64,000 nt of DNA from Prorocentrum cordatum (GCA_963575745.1 CAUYUJ010014562.1:1-64000); one strand, 5' to 3'; positions 19,056-29,734 are shown, numbered from the stretch's first letter. Notes: generated by a model from the sequence alone, not told the origin. Made by a program: numbers and translations.

Positions 19056-19309
19056 TGTGGGGTGCGGCCCATGTGAGGGGACATTCGGCACACATGTGGT
19101 GACGTAGCGTTCTGCGGATCCTCCCAGGAAGACGGATCACAAGGGCCCCATGAGGGCCACGAGACGGCCGAAGGCGCCCCACTGCGAATCCTCCACTCAG
19201 AGCTGCAGGTGAAGCCCGCTCTCCTGGGGGAGAGGCACACAAGGAGAGGAGACGGAGCAAGGAGGTCGAAGGAAGGAGAAGGAGGGTAACAGGAAGAGGC
19301 TGCCTTATA
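19056..19309. other. spacer, no gene called
   Basis: Unique sequence with an AGGAGAGGAGA-rich end. No motif was recognised in any frame. Confidence 0.3.
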
Positions 19310-20270
19310 AGCACTATGAGCTTTTATGAGCCCTGCGAGCCCTATGAGCCCGATGACCCCTATGAGTCCTATGAGCCCGATGACCCTTGTGAGCCCTATG
19401 AGCCTTATGAGCCCCATGAGCCCCATGAGCCCTATGAGCCCTATATGAGCCCTATATGAGCCCTATGAATCCTATGAGCCCTATGAGCCTCACGGGCACT
19501 ATGATCCCTATGGGCCCCATGGGCCCCATGCGCCCTATGAGCCCTATGAGCTTTAAGAGCCATATGGGCTTTATGGGGCCTATGAACCCTATGAGCCCAA
19601 TGTAAGCCCTACGAACCCATGAGCCGTATGAGCCTTATGAGCCTTATGAGCTTTGTTAGCCCTATGGCCCCCATGAGCCCTATGACCCCCACGAACCTCA
19701 TTATTCTAATGCGCCCTAGAAACCTAATGGGCCTTAAGAGCCCTACGAGCCCATGAGCTCTCGGAGCTCCATGAGCCTGATGAGCCTTTTGAGGCTTATG
19801 AGCACTAGGAGCCCCATGAGCTTTATGAGCTCACGAGCCCCACGAGTCCCATGAACTCAATGAGCCGAGCCCCGTACCCCCCCCCCCCGACCCTCCATGA
19901 CACCATATGAGCGCGATGCCCCCTATGAGGCCTATGCGCCCTATGGGCCCTGGAACCCCCTCAGCACTAGGAGCCGTGAAGCCTTGCGGGACCCCCCTCT
20001 GAGCCCTACGAGCCCAGTGAGCCGTATACGGCCTGTGGGCCCTACGAGCCCTATGGCCCCGACTTGCCCCTTCACCTCTATCGGCCCCATGAGCCCTACG
20101 AGGCCTACGTGCTCTGTTAGCGCTATGGGCCCTATGGCCCCCAGGAGCATTGCGAGCTCTATGAGCCGAAAGGCCCCCAAGAGCTGATGACTCCAAGGAG
20201 CTCCAGGACCCTTATAAGCACCATGAGCCTCCTATGACCCCCACGACATCTGTAAAAGCCACTCTGCATT
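19310..20270. repeat. ~950-bp ATGAGCCCT degenerate array
   Basis: Dominated by CCTATGAGCCCTATGAGCC with a 9-bp base period and frequent substitutions. The 19320-19480 part is most regular and units drift outward. The minus frame encodes LIGLIGL repeats, an expected artefact of a 9-bp unit. Confidence 0.9.
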
Positions 20271-20759
20271 ATGAGCCCCGTGCCCGATGTGCGCAAACAG
20301 TCCCATGACCCCAACGAATTTCCATGAGCCATGTGAACCCTGTGAGTCTCATGACCCCTGGAGCCGCATCGGCAGCATTACCCCTCGCTTAAAATGGGGG
20401 CTCCGAGCCCCTGGGCCCCATGACGGCACAGACCCTTTCTGAGCTCTTTGAGCAGCAATACCCCCTGGGTCCTATCAGCCCTGTTTGCTCCATGGTCTCC
20501 ATGGCCAGAACACACCGCGGCTGTGACGACAACCGATCTCATCGCGCCTCCCTGGCGCCATAATAAAGATTTTTAAGACGAAGCGCAGCGAGCCGGTAAA
20601 ATCTTGTGAACATTTTTATATATATATATTATATCGATAATGGTCGGTAGTTGTCTTTGATTGTAGGACGTCTTCTTCCACCCTCGATTTCCAAGCGCCG
20701 CGGGAAAGGCGCGGCGCGTTCTCCGTTCGAAGCACGGCCGGGAACGGGAAACCCCCGTC
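20271..20759. other. no gene recognised; short TATA-rich tract
   Basis: Starts as decaying array sequence, then unique. TTTTTATATATATATATT near 20612 is a small AT-rich island in GC-rich surroundings. Confidence 0.3.
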
Positions 20760-20948
20760 CCCAGACCCCCGACGTCATGATTTTGTTCATGACGTCGACC
20801 CCCAGAGGTTTCGACCTATTCCCCGGGACCGGGGTTTCATCCTGAGTAGTTTTTTGACGGCCCCGAGGCCTGGTAAGGGCTGCGAGGGGGCGAAGATGCA
20901 GAAAAAACCTCCCGTCATGATTTTTGCACTGCTCGAGGGGGTTTGGGG
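20760..20948 (+). mobile_element. M1 element, copy 8 (well preserved)
   Basis: CCCAGACCCCCGACGTCATG, then TTTTGT and TCATGACGTCGACCCCCAGA, giving a 10-bp-arm internal palindrome; right end CTGCTCGAGGGGGTTTGGGG. This is among the best copies for defining the family. Confidence 0.85.
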
Positions 20949-20956
20949 TGGGCAGG

Positions 20957-21030
20957 GGTCCAGCGCCGACCCAACACTCCGGGCGGCCCTGCGAGAGGCC
21001 CAAGACGTGCGCGCGGACCTGCGGCAGACT
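20957..21030 (+). CDS. candidate small exon
   Basis: After GGTGGGCAG (20956), the frame reads SSADPTLRAALREAQDVRAD and LRQT with G/C-ending codons, an amphipathic helix-like peptide. The 3' boundary is unclear and the frame stays open to 21192. It starts just after the M1 right end. Weak support. Confidence 0.25.
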
Positions 21031-21192
21031 ATATGCGTCTGGTCTGCACCGCCGGTTTGCCTCGCCAGAGGCGGGCCGGGAGCACCGCTAGCGGTCGGGC
21101 GACGGGCCAGGGGGGCTATGGGGAACAGGGGAGGTTCCGAACTCTGCTGCGCGCGGCCGCTTCCGGCCCCGCCGTGGTGCGCGTTCTGCGAT

Positions 21193-21377
21193 TAAGTCGG
21201 GCCTGTCCCTGTACAGGAGGGACATTCAAAAATCGTCAAAGGAATAGTCTGGGAACGATTTCCTGATCCAAGAAATAGTCTGGGAACGATTTCCTGACCA
21301 TTCGGTTGGGGGGGTATTTTTGGGGCATCCTTTATTTCTCGTCCAAATCCCCCTGTAGGGGGACGTGCTCGACCTAA
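21193..21377 (+). mobile_element. M3 element, copy e, with 9-bp target duplication
   Basis: TAAGTCGGGCCTGTCCCTGT at the left and, read inward, TTAGGTCGAGCACGTCCCCC at the right. Flanks TTCTGCGAT (21184-21192) and TTCTACGAT (21378-21386) differ at one base. Internally, AATAGTCTGGGAACGATTTC is duplicated in tandem. Confidence 0.85.
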
Positions 21378-21387
21378 TTCTACGATG

Positions 21388-21455
21388 CGCCGGCGCCTCC
21401 CGGCGCCCGGCGCCAGGAGGCGCCGGGAAAGCCAGCCACGTGAGCTGGTTCGCTA
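21388..21455. repeat. M8 hairpin repeat, copy 1
   Basis: GGCGCCTCCCGGCGCC...GGCGCCAGGAGGCGCC forms a GC-rich hairpin followed by AAAGCCAGC and GTGAGCTGG. The same arrangement occurs at 50250-50322. Confidence 0.65.
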
Positions 21456-21599
21456 CCCCCTTCCTTTGCTGTCCCCCCGCTGTGTCGTCCGACGCGACAC
21501 TCGAGGCGGGGATTGATCCACGCCGACCGTCTGGGGAACTCTTGTCCTGGGAGCCCAGGGCGCGGTGGAAATGGACATGTCTTCCAAATCCCTCATTAG

Positions 21600-21800
21600 T
21601 CGACCTCCCCCCCCAAAAAACAGACCCCCCTCCAAATGCGACCTAATATTTCGGACCCACCTCTTCGGGGCGCCTTAATAAGCCGGACCCCCAAAGCTCC
21701 ACTCGAAAGAATGCGCCCTGATAAAGCGGACCCCCCAGTTACAAAAAAGGCGCCTTTAAAAACGAGACCCGGGGGACGATTAATCAGGGATTTGGAGTCC
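21600..21800. repeat. degenerate ~40-bp repeat with CGGACCCCCC
   Basis: Blocks such as TAATAAGCCGGACCCCC, TGATAAAGCGGACCCCCC and AAAAACGAGACCCGGGGG recur about every 40 bp. Confidence 0.55.
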
Positions 21801-22260
21801 GGTAGAGGGAGCCAATTACTGAACACTTCCCCTCCCCGGCACGCCCGGGGAAGACTGCGGTCGAGGTGCAACTCATCAGGCCCACCGCCAGCTTTGAGCA
21901 TTGGGGGGAGGGTGGGGCGCTGACAGATGAATGTAGCATGAAGGACCCCTTGTGCCCCCTGGCATCGCTCGGACGTGTGCATTTTTTTCTCGGCGAGAAC
22001 CATTGAGGACGATCCTGGACCATCGAGCAAACAAAAAACACGCACGAAACCGAAACATGCACGGGAAATGGGCGTCCGAGCGATGGCAAGGCCCGCGTCC
22101 ACACCCCCGGCCCGCGGAGGCCCCCGAAGAGCGACCACCCGGGGCGGCGGCTGCGGAGAGGCCCCCGCCGCCGAGCCGGGCCGCGGGCCCAGGCCGTGAG
22201 CAGAAGGAGGCGCGGGGCAGCGGCGGCGACACACGCGCCGCGAGCTTTGGCGCCAGGTTG
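21801..22260. other. no gene recognised
   Basis: Unique GC-rich sequence, open in several frames on the minus strand without recognisable motifs. Confidence 0.3.
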
Positions 22261-22261
22261 C

Positions 22262-22415
22262 CGCAGGCTGGCGACGCCGAAGCCGACGCCGAAGCCGACG
22301 CCGACGACGACGACGACGACGCCGACGACGACGACGACGACGACGACGACGCCGACGCCGACGCCGCCGACGACGACGCCGACGCCGACGACGACGACGA
22401 CGACGACGACGACTT
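22262..22415. repeat. (GAC/GCC)n array
   Basis: Triplet array alternating GAC and GCC. Plus-frame poly-Asp/Ala is low complexity. Confidence 0.9.
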
Positions 22416-22524
22416 GTGGCGGTGGCCAGGACGAGCGGCCCGCGCTGCCCGCCGCTGAGCCGGGCCGCGCCCAGGCCGCGCGGCCGCCGCCGACACGGGC
22501 CGGCCTCGCGCCGCTGCCGACGCC

Positions 22525-22722
22525 GCTGCTGCTCTCCCTCCTCGTCCTCCTCCTCCTCCTCCTCCTCCTCCTCTTTCTTTTCCCCCTCCTCCTCCGCCTC
22601 TTCCTCCTCCTCCTCCTCCTCCTCCTCCTCCTCCTCCTCCTCCTCCCTCCTCCTCCTCCTCCTCCTCCTCTTTCTCCTCCTCCCCCTCCTCCTCTTCCTC
22701 CTCCTCCTCCGCCTCCTGTTGC
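22525..22722. repeat. (CTC)n array
   Basis: About 200 bp of CTC with T interruptions; purine strand on minus. Confidence 0.95.
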
Positions 22723-22789
22723 CGGGGGATCGTGGCGGACCTCGTCGTTTTCTTCTGGCTTTGATCGAGTGAAACGCTCCTCCGCCTTT

Positions 22790-23340
22790 CTTTGTTGAGT
22801 GAATGTTTGTTGTTTGTTTCTTTGCTGCGTTATCCTTTCCTTTTCTTCAGTTCTGTCGTTCGCTCGTTCTCTCCTCATCTACTCCACTCTCTTCGTCTCC
22901 ACTCTCTCTCTCTCTCTCTCTCTCTACGTCGTCTCTCTCTCTCTCTCGTCTATCCTTCTGGTTTCGACAGCCTTCAAGCAATCATCGCCCCCCCAAGCAT
23001 GGTCTTCGAAATTCTAGCCCTGTGCCAAGCGGCATGGGGTTGGAATTTCGAGAACCATGTTCGGGGGTCATTTTTGGTTTGGACCTTCGGACCTTATGAG
23101 TTGTTTCTTTCGTTTCCAGCGTTGTCTTCCTGTTTTTTCTTATGGTTCGTTCCCCCTCTTATCATCTATCCCGCTCTCTTCGCCTCTCTCTCTCTCTCTC
23201 CCTCTCCCTCTCTTTCCTCTTTTGTGCTGTTTCGTTGTGCTCTCATATTTCCCTCTCTCTCTCTTTCTTTCTTTTTCTCTCTCTCTCTCTCTCTCTCTTC
23301 CTTTTTCTTTTTTCTCGATCCTCTCCCCTCCACTTGAGGC
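22790..23340. other. pyrimidine-rich region with (CT)n tracts
   Basis: (CT)n at 22902-22925 and 22929-22950, and again at 23187-23210 and 23270-23300, embedded in T/C-rich sequence. Frames are Leu/Ser/Phe-rich and not gene-like. Confidence 0.7.
22996..23061. other. imperfect 66-nt hairpin
   Basis: AGCATGGTCTTCGAAATTCT and GGAATTTCGAGAACCATG pair with a few mismatches around a loop of about 20 nt. Size and shape are compatible with a small-RNA precursor, but there is no other support. Confidence 0.4.
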
Positions 23341-23349
23341 CCCTTGTTC

Positions 23350-23460
23350 ATGAGGAAGGAGGAGAAGGATGAGAACAGGAGGAGAAGGAGGAGGGTGGGG
23401 AGGAGGAGGAGGAGAAGGAGGAGGAGGAGGAGGAGGGTGGGGAGGAGGATCAGATGATGA
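23350..23460. repeat. (GGA)n-rich tract
   Basis: GGAGGAGAAGGAGG repeats, directly after the pyrimidine-rich region, so the strand asymmetry flips here. Confidence 0.85.
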
Positions 23461-23536
23461 AATCGTGAAAAGGAGTGCTGGATATTGCAACTTCGTCTGA
23501 GGCTCGTGATGCCGTCGGCGGATGCGGGCTGGGAGG

Positions 23537-24150
23537 CAATCCTTTGTGGTAGATGTCAATATAAATCCTCCTGGGGCTTGCAATAGGACTCCTTCTGCGA
23601 CGGGAGGCATCAGAACTCGCCAGCGCACTGCCAGCTTAATGCCAAAGCAGTGCCAAGTCAATGCCAGCGCAATGCCAATGCGATCCCCAAATCCGATGCC
23701 AAATGCAATGTCGTTGGGGGCAATCCTGTGTGGTAGATTTCAAAAGGAATCCTTACTGCGGAGGGTTTCAATAGGAATCCTTCTGCGAAGGGAGGCGTTC
23801 GGACTCGCCAACACACTGCTAAAGCACTGCCAACGCATTACCACACCAATGCCAAGGCGACCCCAGTCCAATGCCAATGGGGACAATCCTTGTGGTAGAT
23901 TTCTATAGGGGTCTTTTTGTGGAGGCGTTCAATGGGAATCCTTCTGCGAAGGTAGGCATTAGGACTCGCCATCGCAATGCCAGCGCAATGCTCTAACAGT
24001 GCCAACGCAAAACCAAATCAATGCCAAGGCGACCTGAATCCGATGGCAATGCAATGTCGTTGGGGTGCAATCCTTTGTGGTGGATTTCAATGGGAATCAT
24101 TCTTCCGGGGGTTGCAATAGGAATCCTTCTGCGAAGGGAGACATCAGGAA
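23537..24150. repeat. ~165-185-bp satellite, 3.4 copies
   Basis: Each unit begins CAATCCTTTGTGGTAGAT, passes AATAGGAATCCTTCTGCGA and GGACTCGCCA, and ends with AATGCCAA/GCAATGCC repeats and GTCGTTGGGG. Units begin near 23537, 23722, 23884 and 24068; the last is truncated. Confidence 0.85.
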
Positions 24151-24500
24151 GAGGAAGAGGAATAGGAGGAGGAGGGGGAGAAGGAGGAGGAGGAGAAGGA
24201 GGAGAAAGAAGAGGAGACGACAGAAGAGTAATGCTGCGTTACCCCTCAGAAAAACCATACGGAAGCACTACTCGAAAGGCGAGGTCCGCCACAACCGCCC
24301 GTTCTCGAGGAGGAGGAGGAGGAGGAGGAGGAGGGGGTAAGGAAGGAAAGACGGAAGAAAGGACGGAGGAGGAGAAGGATGAGAGGAAGATGCGCAGGAG
24401 GACGAGGTTTTGGAGGAGGAGGAGGAGGAGGAGCACAAGGACGCGGATTCGCAGGCACAGGGGGGAGGGGGGAGGAGGAGGGCGAGGAGCGGCAGGCGCA
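24150..24500. repeat. (GGA)n tracts with spacers
   Basis: GGA runs at 24150-24225, 24306-24340 and 24410-24432, with GA-rich spacers. No gene is supported. Confidence 0.8.
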
Positions 24501-24639
24501 AGAGGGGGGCGCGCGCCCCAGGCATTGTGGGCGACCCTGAAGGTGGATGGGGCGCCATCGGCAAGGGGCGGCACCACACCGCCGCCGCCACGAGGAAGCG
24601 GAGGAGAGCGGAAGGGAAGGGGAGGAGGAGGGCGCCCCC

Positions 24640-24905
24640 TTTTATGTTTCCCTCCCCCCCTTCATCCCCTCCTGCCCATCCCTCCTCCGCCTCCTCCTCC
24701 TCATCATCACGATCCCCCTCCTCCTGTTCCGCCTGCGCTTTTGCCCCTAGCCGCCCCCTGCCTCTAAGGCGCCTCCTCCGCCTCCTCCTCCTCCTCCTCC
24801 TCCTCCGGCTCCTCCTCCTCCTCCTCCGCCGCCTCTTGCACAGCCTCCTCCTCCTCCTCCTCCGCTTCCTCCTCCTCCTCCTCCTCCTCCTCCTCCTCCC
24901 ACTCG
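24640..24905. repeat. (CTC)n array, inverse of the preceding GGA tracts
   Basis: CTC/CCT runs from 24672 on, densest at 24780-24900. With 24150-24500 this gives another GGA-spacer-TCC inverted arrangement. Confidence 0.9.
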
Positions 24906-24944
24906 TGCCCCTCCCAACCTTCCCAGTCTTGGCCAGCGTGGGCC

Positions 24945-26275
24945 TCAGCGTGGGCCTCACGCGGTGACGTCTTGCAGGTGTTGCGGTGCAGTCCAGGTGG
25001 TGCAGCCCGTGTGGTGCAGGGTGGGCGGTGCAGCCACAATATGTCCCAATCCCCACCACGGATGTGACTCTGTGGCGGCGCCGCCGTGCACACTACGGTC
25101 CAACGCATGTGAATCTGTTAGCCAGCGTGGGCCCCGAAGAGTGGCGCCTTGCAGTCTATGCCGTGCAATCCAGGTGGTCCAGGTGGTGCAACCAGTGTGG
25201 TCCAGGTTGGGTGGGGCACTGCGTCGCACATGCAAAACAAAGCAGAGCGATGCAAAGCAGCGCAATGCGGTGCAACGCAGCGCAATGCAGTGCAGTGCGA
25301 AGCAGAGCAATGCACCGCGGTGCGGAGCAGAGCAACGCAACGCAAAGACATTCGATGCAACGCAATGCGGAGCGACGCGACGTAATGCAAAGCAGTGCGA
25401 AGCAATGTAGAGCCGTCCAAAGCGATGCAAAGCAATGACGAACGAAGCATCGCGGAGACGGGCGGCGACGATCAGGCTAGGCCGCCCCTGGGGCCCCGCG
25501 GCGACGGCAGCGACAGCGGCGACGGGCGGCCACGAGCCGATGGGACCGGCTCTGGGGCCCAGCGGCGACAGGCGGCGACGGTCGGCGATGAGCCGGCCCA
25601 GCCAGACGCGGCCAGGGCGGTGACAGGCGGCAGCGGGCGGCGATGAGCCAGCTGGACCGGCACTGGGGCCCAGGTGCTTCTGGAACACCAGTAAGAACCC
25701 TTAAGCGCAAGCACCAGTTGGGAATCTGAGTACTCTCTGCACCGAGGACGTGTTAGGAGCAGCGCGCCCGCCTACAAGTTTTGCACACAGGAATTGGACA
25801 AGGTCCTCTTCTTACTAAGCGTGGGCCCCAAGCATTGACTTCTTGCAATCTATGCGCGGCAACACTCGGGTGCAATCCATGTGGTGCAATCAGAGTGGCG
25901 CAATGCAAAGACGTAAAGCAATGCAAAGCAATTCGCAGCAATGCAAAGCAATGCAGAGCAATACACACCAATGCAATGCAATGCAAGGCAGTGGAACGCA
26001 AAGCAACGCAATGCAATGCTGATCAATGCGATACACTGGGATGCAAGGCAATGCAAAGCAGTGCAAAACAATGCAAAGCAATGCAAAGTAACGCGGTAAG
26101 GGGCGGTGATGAGCGGGTTGGACCACTGCTGGGGTCCAGCGGCGATGGTGGTGAGGGACGGTGACAGACGGCGACGAGCCGGTTGGACCAGCACCGGGGC
26201 CTAGCAGCGACGACGACTGGGCCGGACTAGCTCTAGGGCCCAGATACGTTAGAACACAAGTGAGAACCTCTACGA
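24945..26275. repeat. composite tandem repeat with GCAAAGCAAT minisatellites
   Basis: A GCGTGGGCC...CTTGCA...GTGCAATCCA block occurs at 24945, 25128 and 25820. The last two are followed by GCAAAGCAAT-type minisatellites (25225-25440 and 25905-26095), then GGCGACGA/GGGGCCCAG blocks (25450-25675 and 26105-26250), then AGAACAC...GTGAGAACC-like ends. So a unit of about 600-700 bp is present twice plus a partial copy. Confidence 0.7.
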
Positions 26276-26279
26276 AGCA

Positions 26280-26690
26280 TTGTTTGGAGAATGTTCACAG
26301 CGTGTCGAAATGGTGACTCAGTTGCGTCGTGGACCTTATTTTATGATTGGCGCTTTGTTCTCGTCTTTCAGAGTGAACGCTTCGTGTCAGCGCGGACCAC
26401 GTTACTGGATCCGAGTCCTTCCTCATCGTTGTCTCCCCGCCTCTTTCCCCTCCTCTGCCTTTCCCTTGTCCTTCTGCTGTCCCCACTCCCCCTTGTTATA
26501 TTTCCTTGTCCTCCTCCTCCTTCTTGTTCTTCCTGCTTATCTACAACCACCTCCTCAAATATACACAGATCCCTTGTTCTCGTGCGCCTCGCCCAATGAT
26601 GTCCTTCTGGAGGTTCTGGGTCCGCTATAGCACCCGTCGGCATATACAGATATATAGATATGTATAGTGCGAAATAGAAATAGAAATGTC
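26280..26690. other. no gene recognised
   Basis: Unique sequence of balanced composition, pyrimidine-rich in 26400-26550, ending in ATATACAGATATATAGATAT. No supported gene. Confidence 0.3.
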
Positions 26691-26694
26691 AGCG

Positions 26695-26765
26695 CAATTT
26701 GATGGGATGGGTGTGTGGGTTAGGATGTCAGATATGGCGCGAACGCGCCTAGCTTGCCTCCCCCC
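26695..26765. repeat. direct repeat R2, copy 1
   Basis: GATGGG...GTTAGGATGTCAGATATGGC, GCGCCTAGCTTGCC recurs at 27335-27395 as GTAGGACGTCAGATATGACG, GCACCTAGCTTGCC. The two copies bracket the CAC array. Confidence 0.75.
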
Positions 26766-26904
26766 TCTACAATTACACAATATGAAAATACTCTCCCACT
26801 TCCCCTGATGGCGTCCCGAAGATGCCCGACCCCCCCCCCCCGCGTATTGTTTTTCTAGACACAGGATTCCCGGGAAACGGGTTTTCGCTTACTTGTTTTT
26901 CAAA

Positions 26905-27055
26905 ATGCTGCTCTCGCTGAGGCGCCGGCCTCATTTCTGCTCCCGAATCGTTCCGAATCGTGCTCCCGCTGCAGCGTGGGCCTCATTTTCGGATCGGTGT
27001 TTGGCCTCCGTCGTTCAGGATGGCGTTCTCGCCCCAGCGCGGGCCTTTTTCTCGC
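26905..27055. repeat. ~55-bp degenerate tandem repeat, 3 units
   Basis: CTCTCGCTGAGGCGCCGGCC, CTCCCGCTGCAGCGTGGGCC and TCTCGCCCCAGCGCGGGCC head successive units. Confidence 0.6.
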
Positions 27056-27074
27056 GCGCCCATCCGCCCGCCAC

Positions 27075-27222
27075 CACCGCGCCGCACCACCACCACCACC
27101 ACCACCACCACCACCACCACCACCACCACCATCACCACCACCACCACCACCACCACCACCACCACCACCACCACCACCACCACCACCACCACCACCACCA
27201 CCACCACCACCACAACCACACA
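27075..27222. repeat. (CAC)n array
   Basis: Near-perfect CAC repeats of about 140 bp followed by (CGCA)n at 27222-27246. Confidence 0.95.
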
Positions 27223-27334
27223 CACGCACGCACGCACGCACGCACGCGCACCACCACCCACTACGCACGCGCGCGCGGAGCCACAGGTCCGCTACGACAC
27301 GCGTCCGCGGATAGAGAAAATCAGCGCCATGGTA

Positions 27335-27395
27335 AGGGATGGGAGGGAGGGGTAGGACGTCAGATATGACGCGAGCGCACCTAGCTTGCCCTCCT
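27335..27395. repeat. direct repeat R2, copy 2
   Basis: Matches 26695-26765 with a few substitutions. Confidence 0.75.
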
Positions 27396-27465
27396 CCCCC
27401 TCCGCCTCCTCCCCCTCCTTCTCCTGGCATCCGTCCCCGCCCCCCCTTTCCGCGGGCCCGCGAGA

Positions 27466-27548
<83 letters not shown>

Positions 27549-27570
27549 CGCCGACGACGACGACGACGAC

Positions 27571-27612
<42 letters not shown>

Positions 27613-27755
27613 GACGACGACGACGACGACAACGACGACGGCGGCGGCGGCGGCGGCGGCGGCGACGGCTACGACGACGACGACGACGGCGGCGACGGCA
27701 GCGGCGACGGCGACGGCGACGACGACGAAGGCAGCGGCGACGACGACGAAGAAGG
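27466..27755. repeat. (GAC)n / (GGC)n array
   Basis: GAC repeats grading into GGC near 27638-27665. Frames give Asp, Arg or Thr runs. Confidence 0.95.
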
Positions 27756-27924
27756 CGGACTTCCAGAGCCAGCGGCGCCGGCGCCTCCTGGGCGCGCGGA
27801 GCGCCACGCCACCGCCGCGCCTCAGCGGCCCCACCGGCCTGAACCTGCGGCCGGCGGCTCTCGCCAGAGGCCTCCTCCGGGGGCGCACCGCACCGGGTCA
27901 GGCCCAGGCCCATGCCTCCTCCTC

Positions 27925-28016
27925 GTCCTCCTCCTTCGCCTCCTCCTCCTCCTCCTCCTCTTCCTCCTCCTCCTCCTCCTCTCCTCCTCCTTCTCCTCCT
28001 CCTCCTCCTTTTCCTC
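27925..28016. repeat. (CTC)n array
   Basis: CTC repeats of about 90 bp. Confidence 0.95.
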
Positions 28017-28029
28017 CCAGGTCAGTCAG

Positions 28030-28445
28030 TGCCTTGCCGGATCCTGCGAGATCCTGCAGGATTTTGCAGGATCCTTTGCGCCAGCCTGGGTCAGTGCAAC
28101 CCTGGCTCTGCAGGATCCTGGAAGATGAGGCGCTCTGGCTGACCCCCGCTTGCACTGACCTCCGTCTCAAGGCTCCCGACCACGTCCAGCCGCCAGATAA
28201 CGAATGGTGTGCAGCGCAAGCGGCTCTGCGATCCCAGCGTGTTATTTGTTCGAATCAGGCGTTTTTCACAAGTTCGGGCCTCGGCACCCTCACATATAGA
28301 TCTGGCTCGAAAAGGTTGGCATAGAGATGGGGTCCCGGGTTCTGGTAGTGATTTGTGATCTGTTTTCCACGTTGTAATATTTTCGAGTCGTTGGATCTAA
28401 GAGAGGGCTCAGCCAGAGCGCCAGATCCTGCACGATCCTGCAAAG
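28030..28445. repeat. imperfect inverted-repeat element with GATCCTGCA motifs
   Basis: GATCCTG...GGCGCTCTGGCTGA at 28106-28142 is mirrored by CTCAGCCAGAGCGCC...GATCCTGC at 28409-28440. GTCAGTGCA and TGCACTGAC also pair nearby. Probably a decayed inverted-repeat element of about 340 bp. Confidence 0.5.
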
Positions 28446-28875
28446 CTGGGCATGGGCTAAGCCGAGTGTGGGAGCCGATCGCGGCCTTGGAGGTGTATTG
28501 GCCAAACCAGGTTTGGGACCTCTAAATTTGCAGCGCAAGCTTTCTTATTTAGCTGAGAGCAGGGTTTGAGCTGAGCCGGGCAGACCATGCCCGACACCCT
28601 TGACTCCGTGCCTTCGGACCTTCGCGTCGCGAAGAAAAAGACAGAAGGTGTTGGGCAACTTTCCGCCTCCAAGGCCCCCTCATCGAACAGCTGCTCAGGA
28701 AGACAACGGGCTCCCCCGGAAGAGCCCCAGACCTCAGAAGGGCCACGCTGCGTAAGGACCAGCGTCGGATGTCTGGTCACTGGCGACAGCGGCAGCGGGG
28801 GCGGCAATGACGGCGGCGGCGGCGGATCCCGTTTCCATCGCCTCGCTTTGGATGTTGGAATCCCCCCCACCTCCC
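28446..28875. other. no gene recognised
   Basis: Plus and minus frames are both open. The minus frame continues into the tandem repeat that follows, so it is not treated as a gene. Confidence 0.3.
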
Positions 28876-29065
28876 CTGATCCGCCGAGACCGTGTCCCGC
28901 TTGGCCCTGGTCCACCTTGCCCGGTTCCGCCGAGGCCATGTCCCGCTTGGCCCTGTTCCACCTTGCCCGGTTCCGCCGAGGCCATACACCGCTGAGGCTT
29001 TGTTCCGCCGAGACCGTGCTCCGCCGAGGCCCTGTTCCGCCGAGGCCCTGCTCCGCCCAGCCCGC
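28876..29065. repeat. 55-bp and ~17-bp nested tandem repeats
   Basis: CCGCCGAG...TCCCGCTTGGCCCTG...CACCTTGCCCGGTT is repeated twice, followed by about five shorter CCGCCGAGGCCCTGTT units. Confidence 0.85.
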
Positions 29066-29124
29066 CCCGCTTCCCCCTGGCTGAGAGTCTCCGCAGATCC
29101 GCGCCGTCGTGATCTTGTCTTGCA

Positions 29125-29263
29125 ACGTGGCCCCCCCGTCTGGACCCCTTCCCGGGGACCAGTTCATCCCGAGCGGTTTCGTTGACGGTCTCGGGGCTTG
29201 GCGATGGCCCCCATGAGGCCGAGCACGTTGAAACATGAGGAACCTCCTGCGGTTCGATAGCAG
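29125..29263 (+). mobile_element. M1 element remnant, copy 9
   Basis: GACCCCTTCCCGGGGACCAG, TCATCCCGAGCGGTTTCG and GGAACCTCCTGCGG match the M1 interior. Termini are not recognisable. Confidence 0.5.
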
Positions 29264-29482
29264 TCAACCCGCAAAGTAGGGCGATTGGCAGCCTTCCCAA
29301 GGGTACCCCTGCATCCTTGCCTCCTCGGCACATCCTCGGCCGCTTTCCCTGGCCGCGCCCCGCTCGCAGAGTATCGACATGGCCGTCCAAGGCCCTTTTG
29401 CATCCTTATCGTACAGCCTTGTGATGCGGGTTAATTGGGCTGTTTGCATACGCTGGAGCCTGGGTGTCACCGTGGCCTGGGG

Positions 29483-29649
29483 TTACGTCGGGGCTGTCCG
29501 TCTACAGGAGGAATATCCCAAAATATTTATGAAGAATGATATGGGGGCCATGTCTTGAGCTTTTTAACACAAGTATGCTGGAGCATTTGTTTGATCTACT
29601 TGTAATTGTTCGCCCGCACTCCCCCTGCAGGGGCACGTGCCCGACCTAA
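29483..29649 (+). mobile_element. M3 element, copy f, with 8-bp flanking repeat
   Basis: TTACGTCGGGGCTGTCCGTC at the left and, read inward, TTAGGTCGGGCACGTGCCCC at the right. Flanks GCCTGGGG (29475-29482) and GCCTCGGG (29650-29657) differ at one base. Confidence 0.8.
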
Positions 29650-29734
29650 GCCTCGGGCGGCCGCGCGTCGGAACGCCCGGCTCCCCGCGCCCCCCACGCC
29701 GCCGCAGGCGCGGAGCCGGCCGCGCCGCCCGCGC

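Noticed and set aside
22196-22798. Thr-rich and Asp-rich frames over GAC and CTC arrays
   Set aside because: Low complexity in every frame, no domain motifs.
28457-29236. 259-codon minus frame with repeated AEPGKV and RRNRARWNRAKRD peptides
   Set aside because: It follows the 55-bp and 17-bp tandem repeats and an M1 remnant; coding-like look comes from the repeats.
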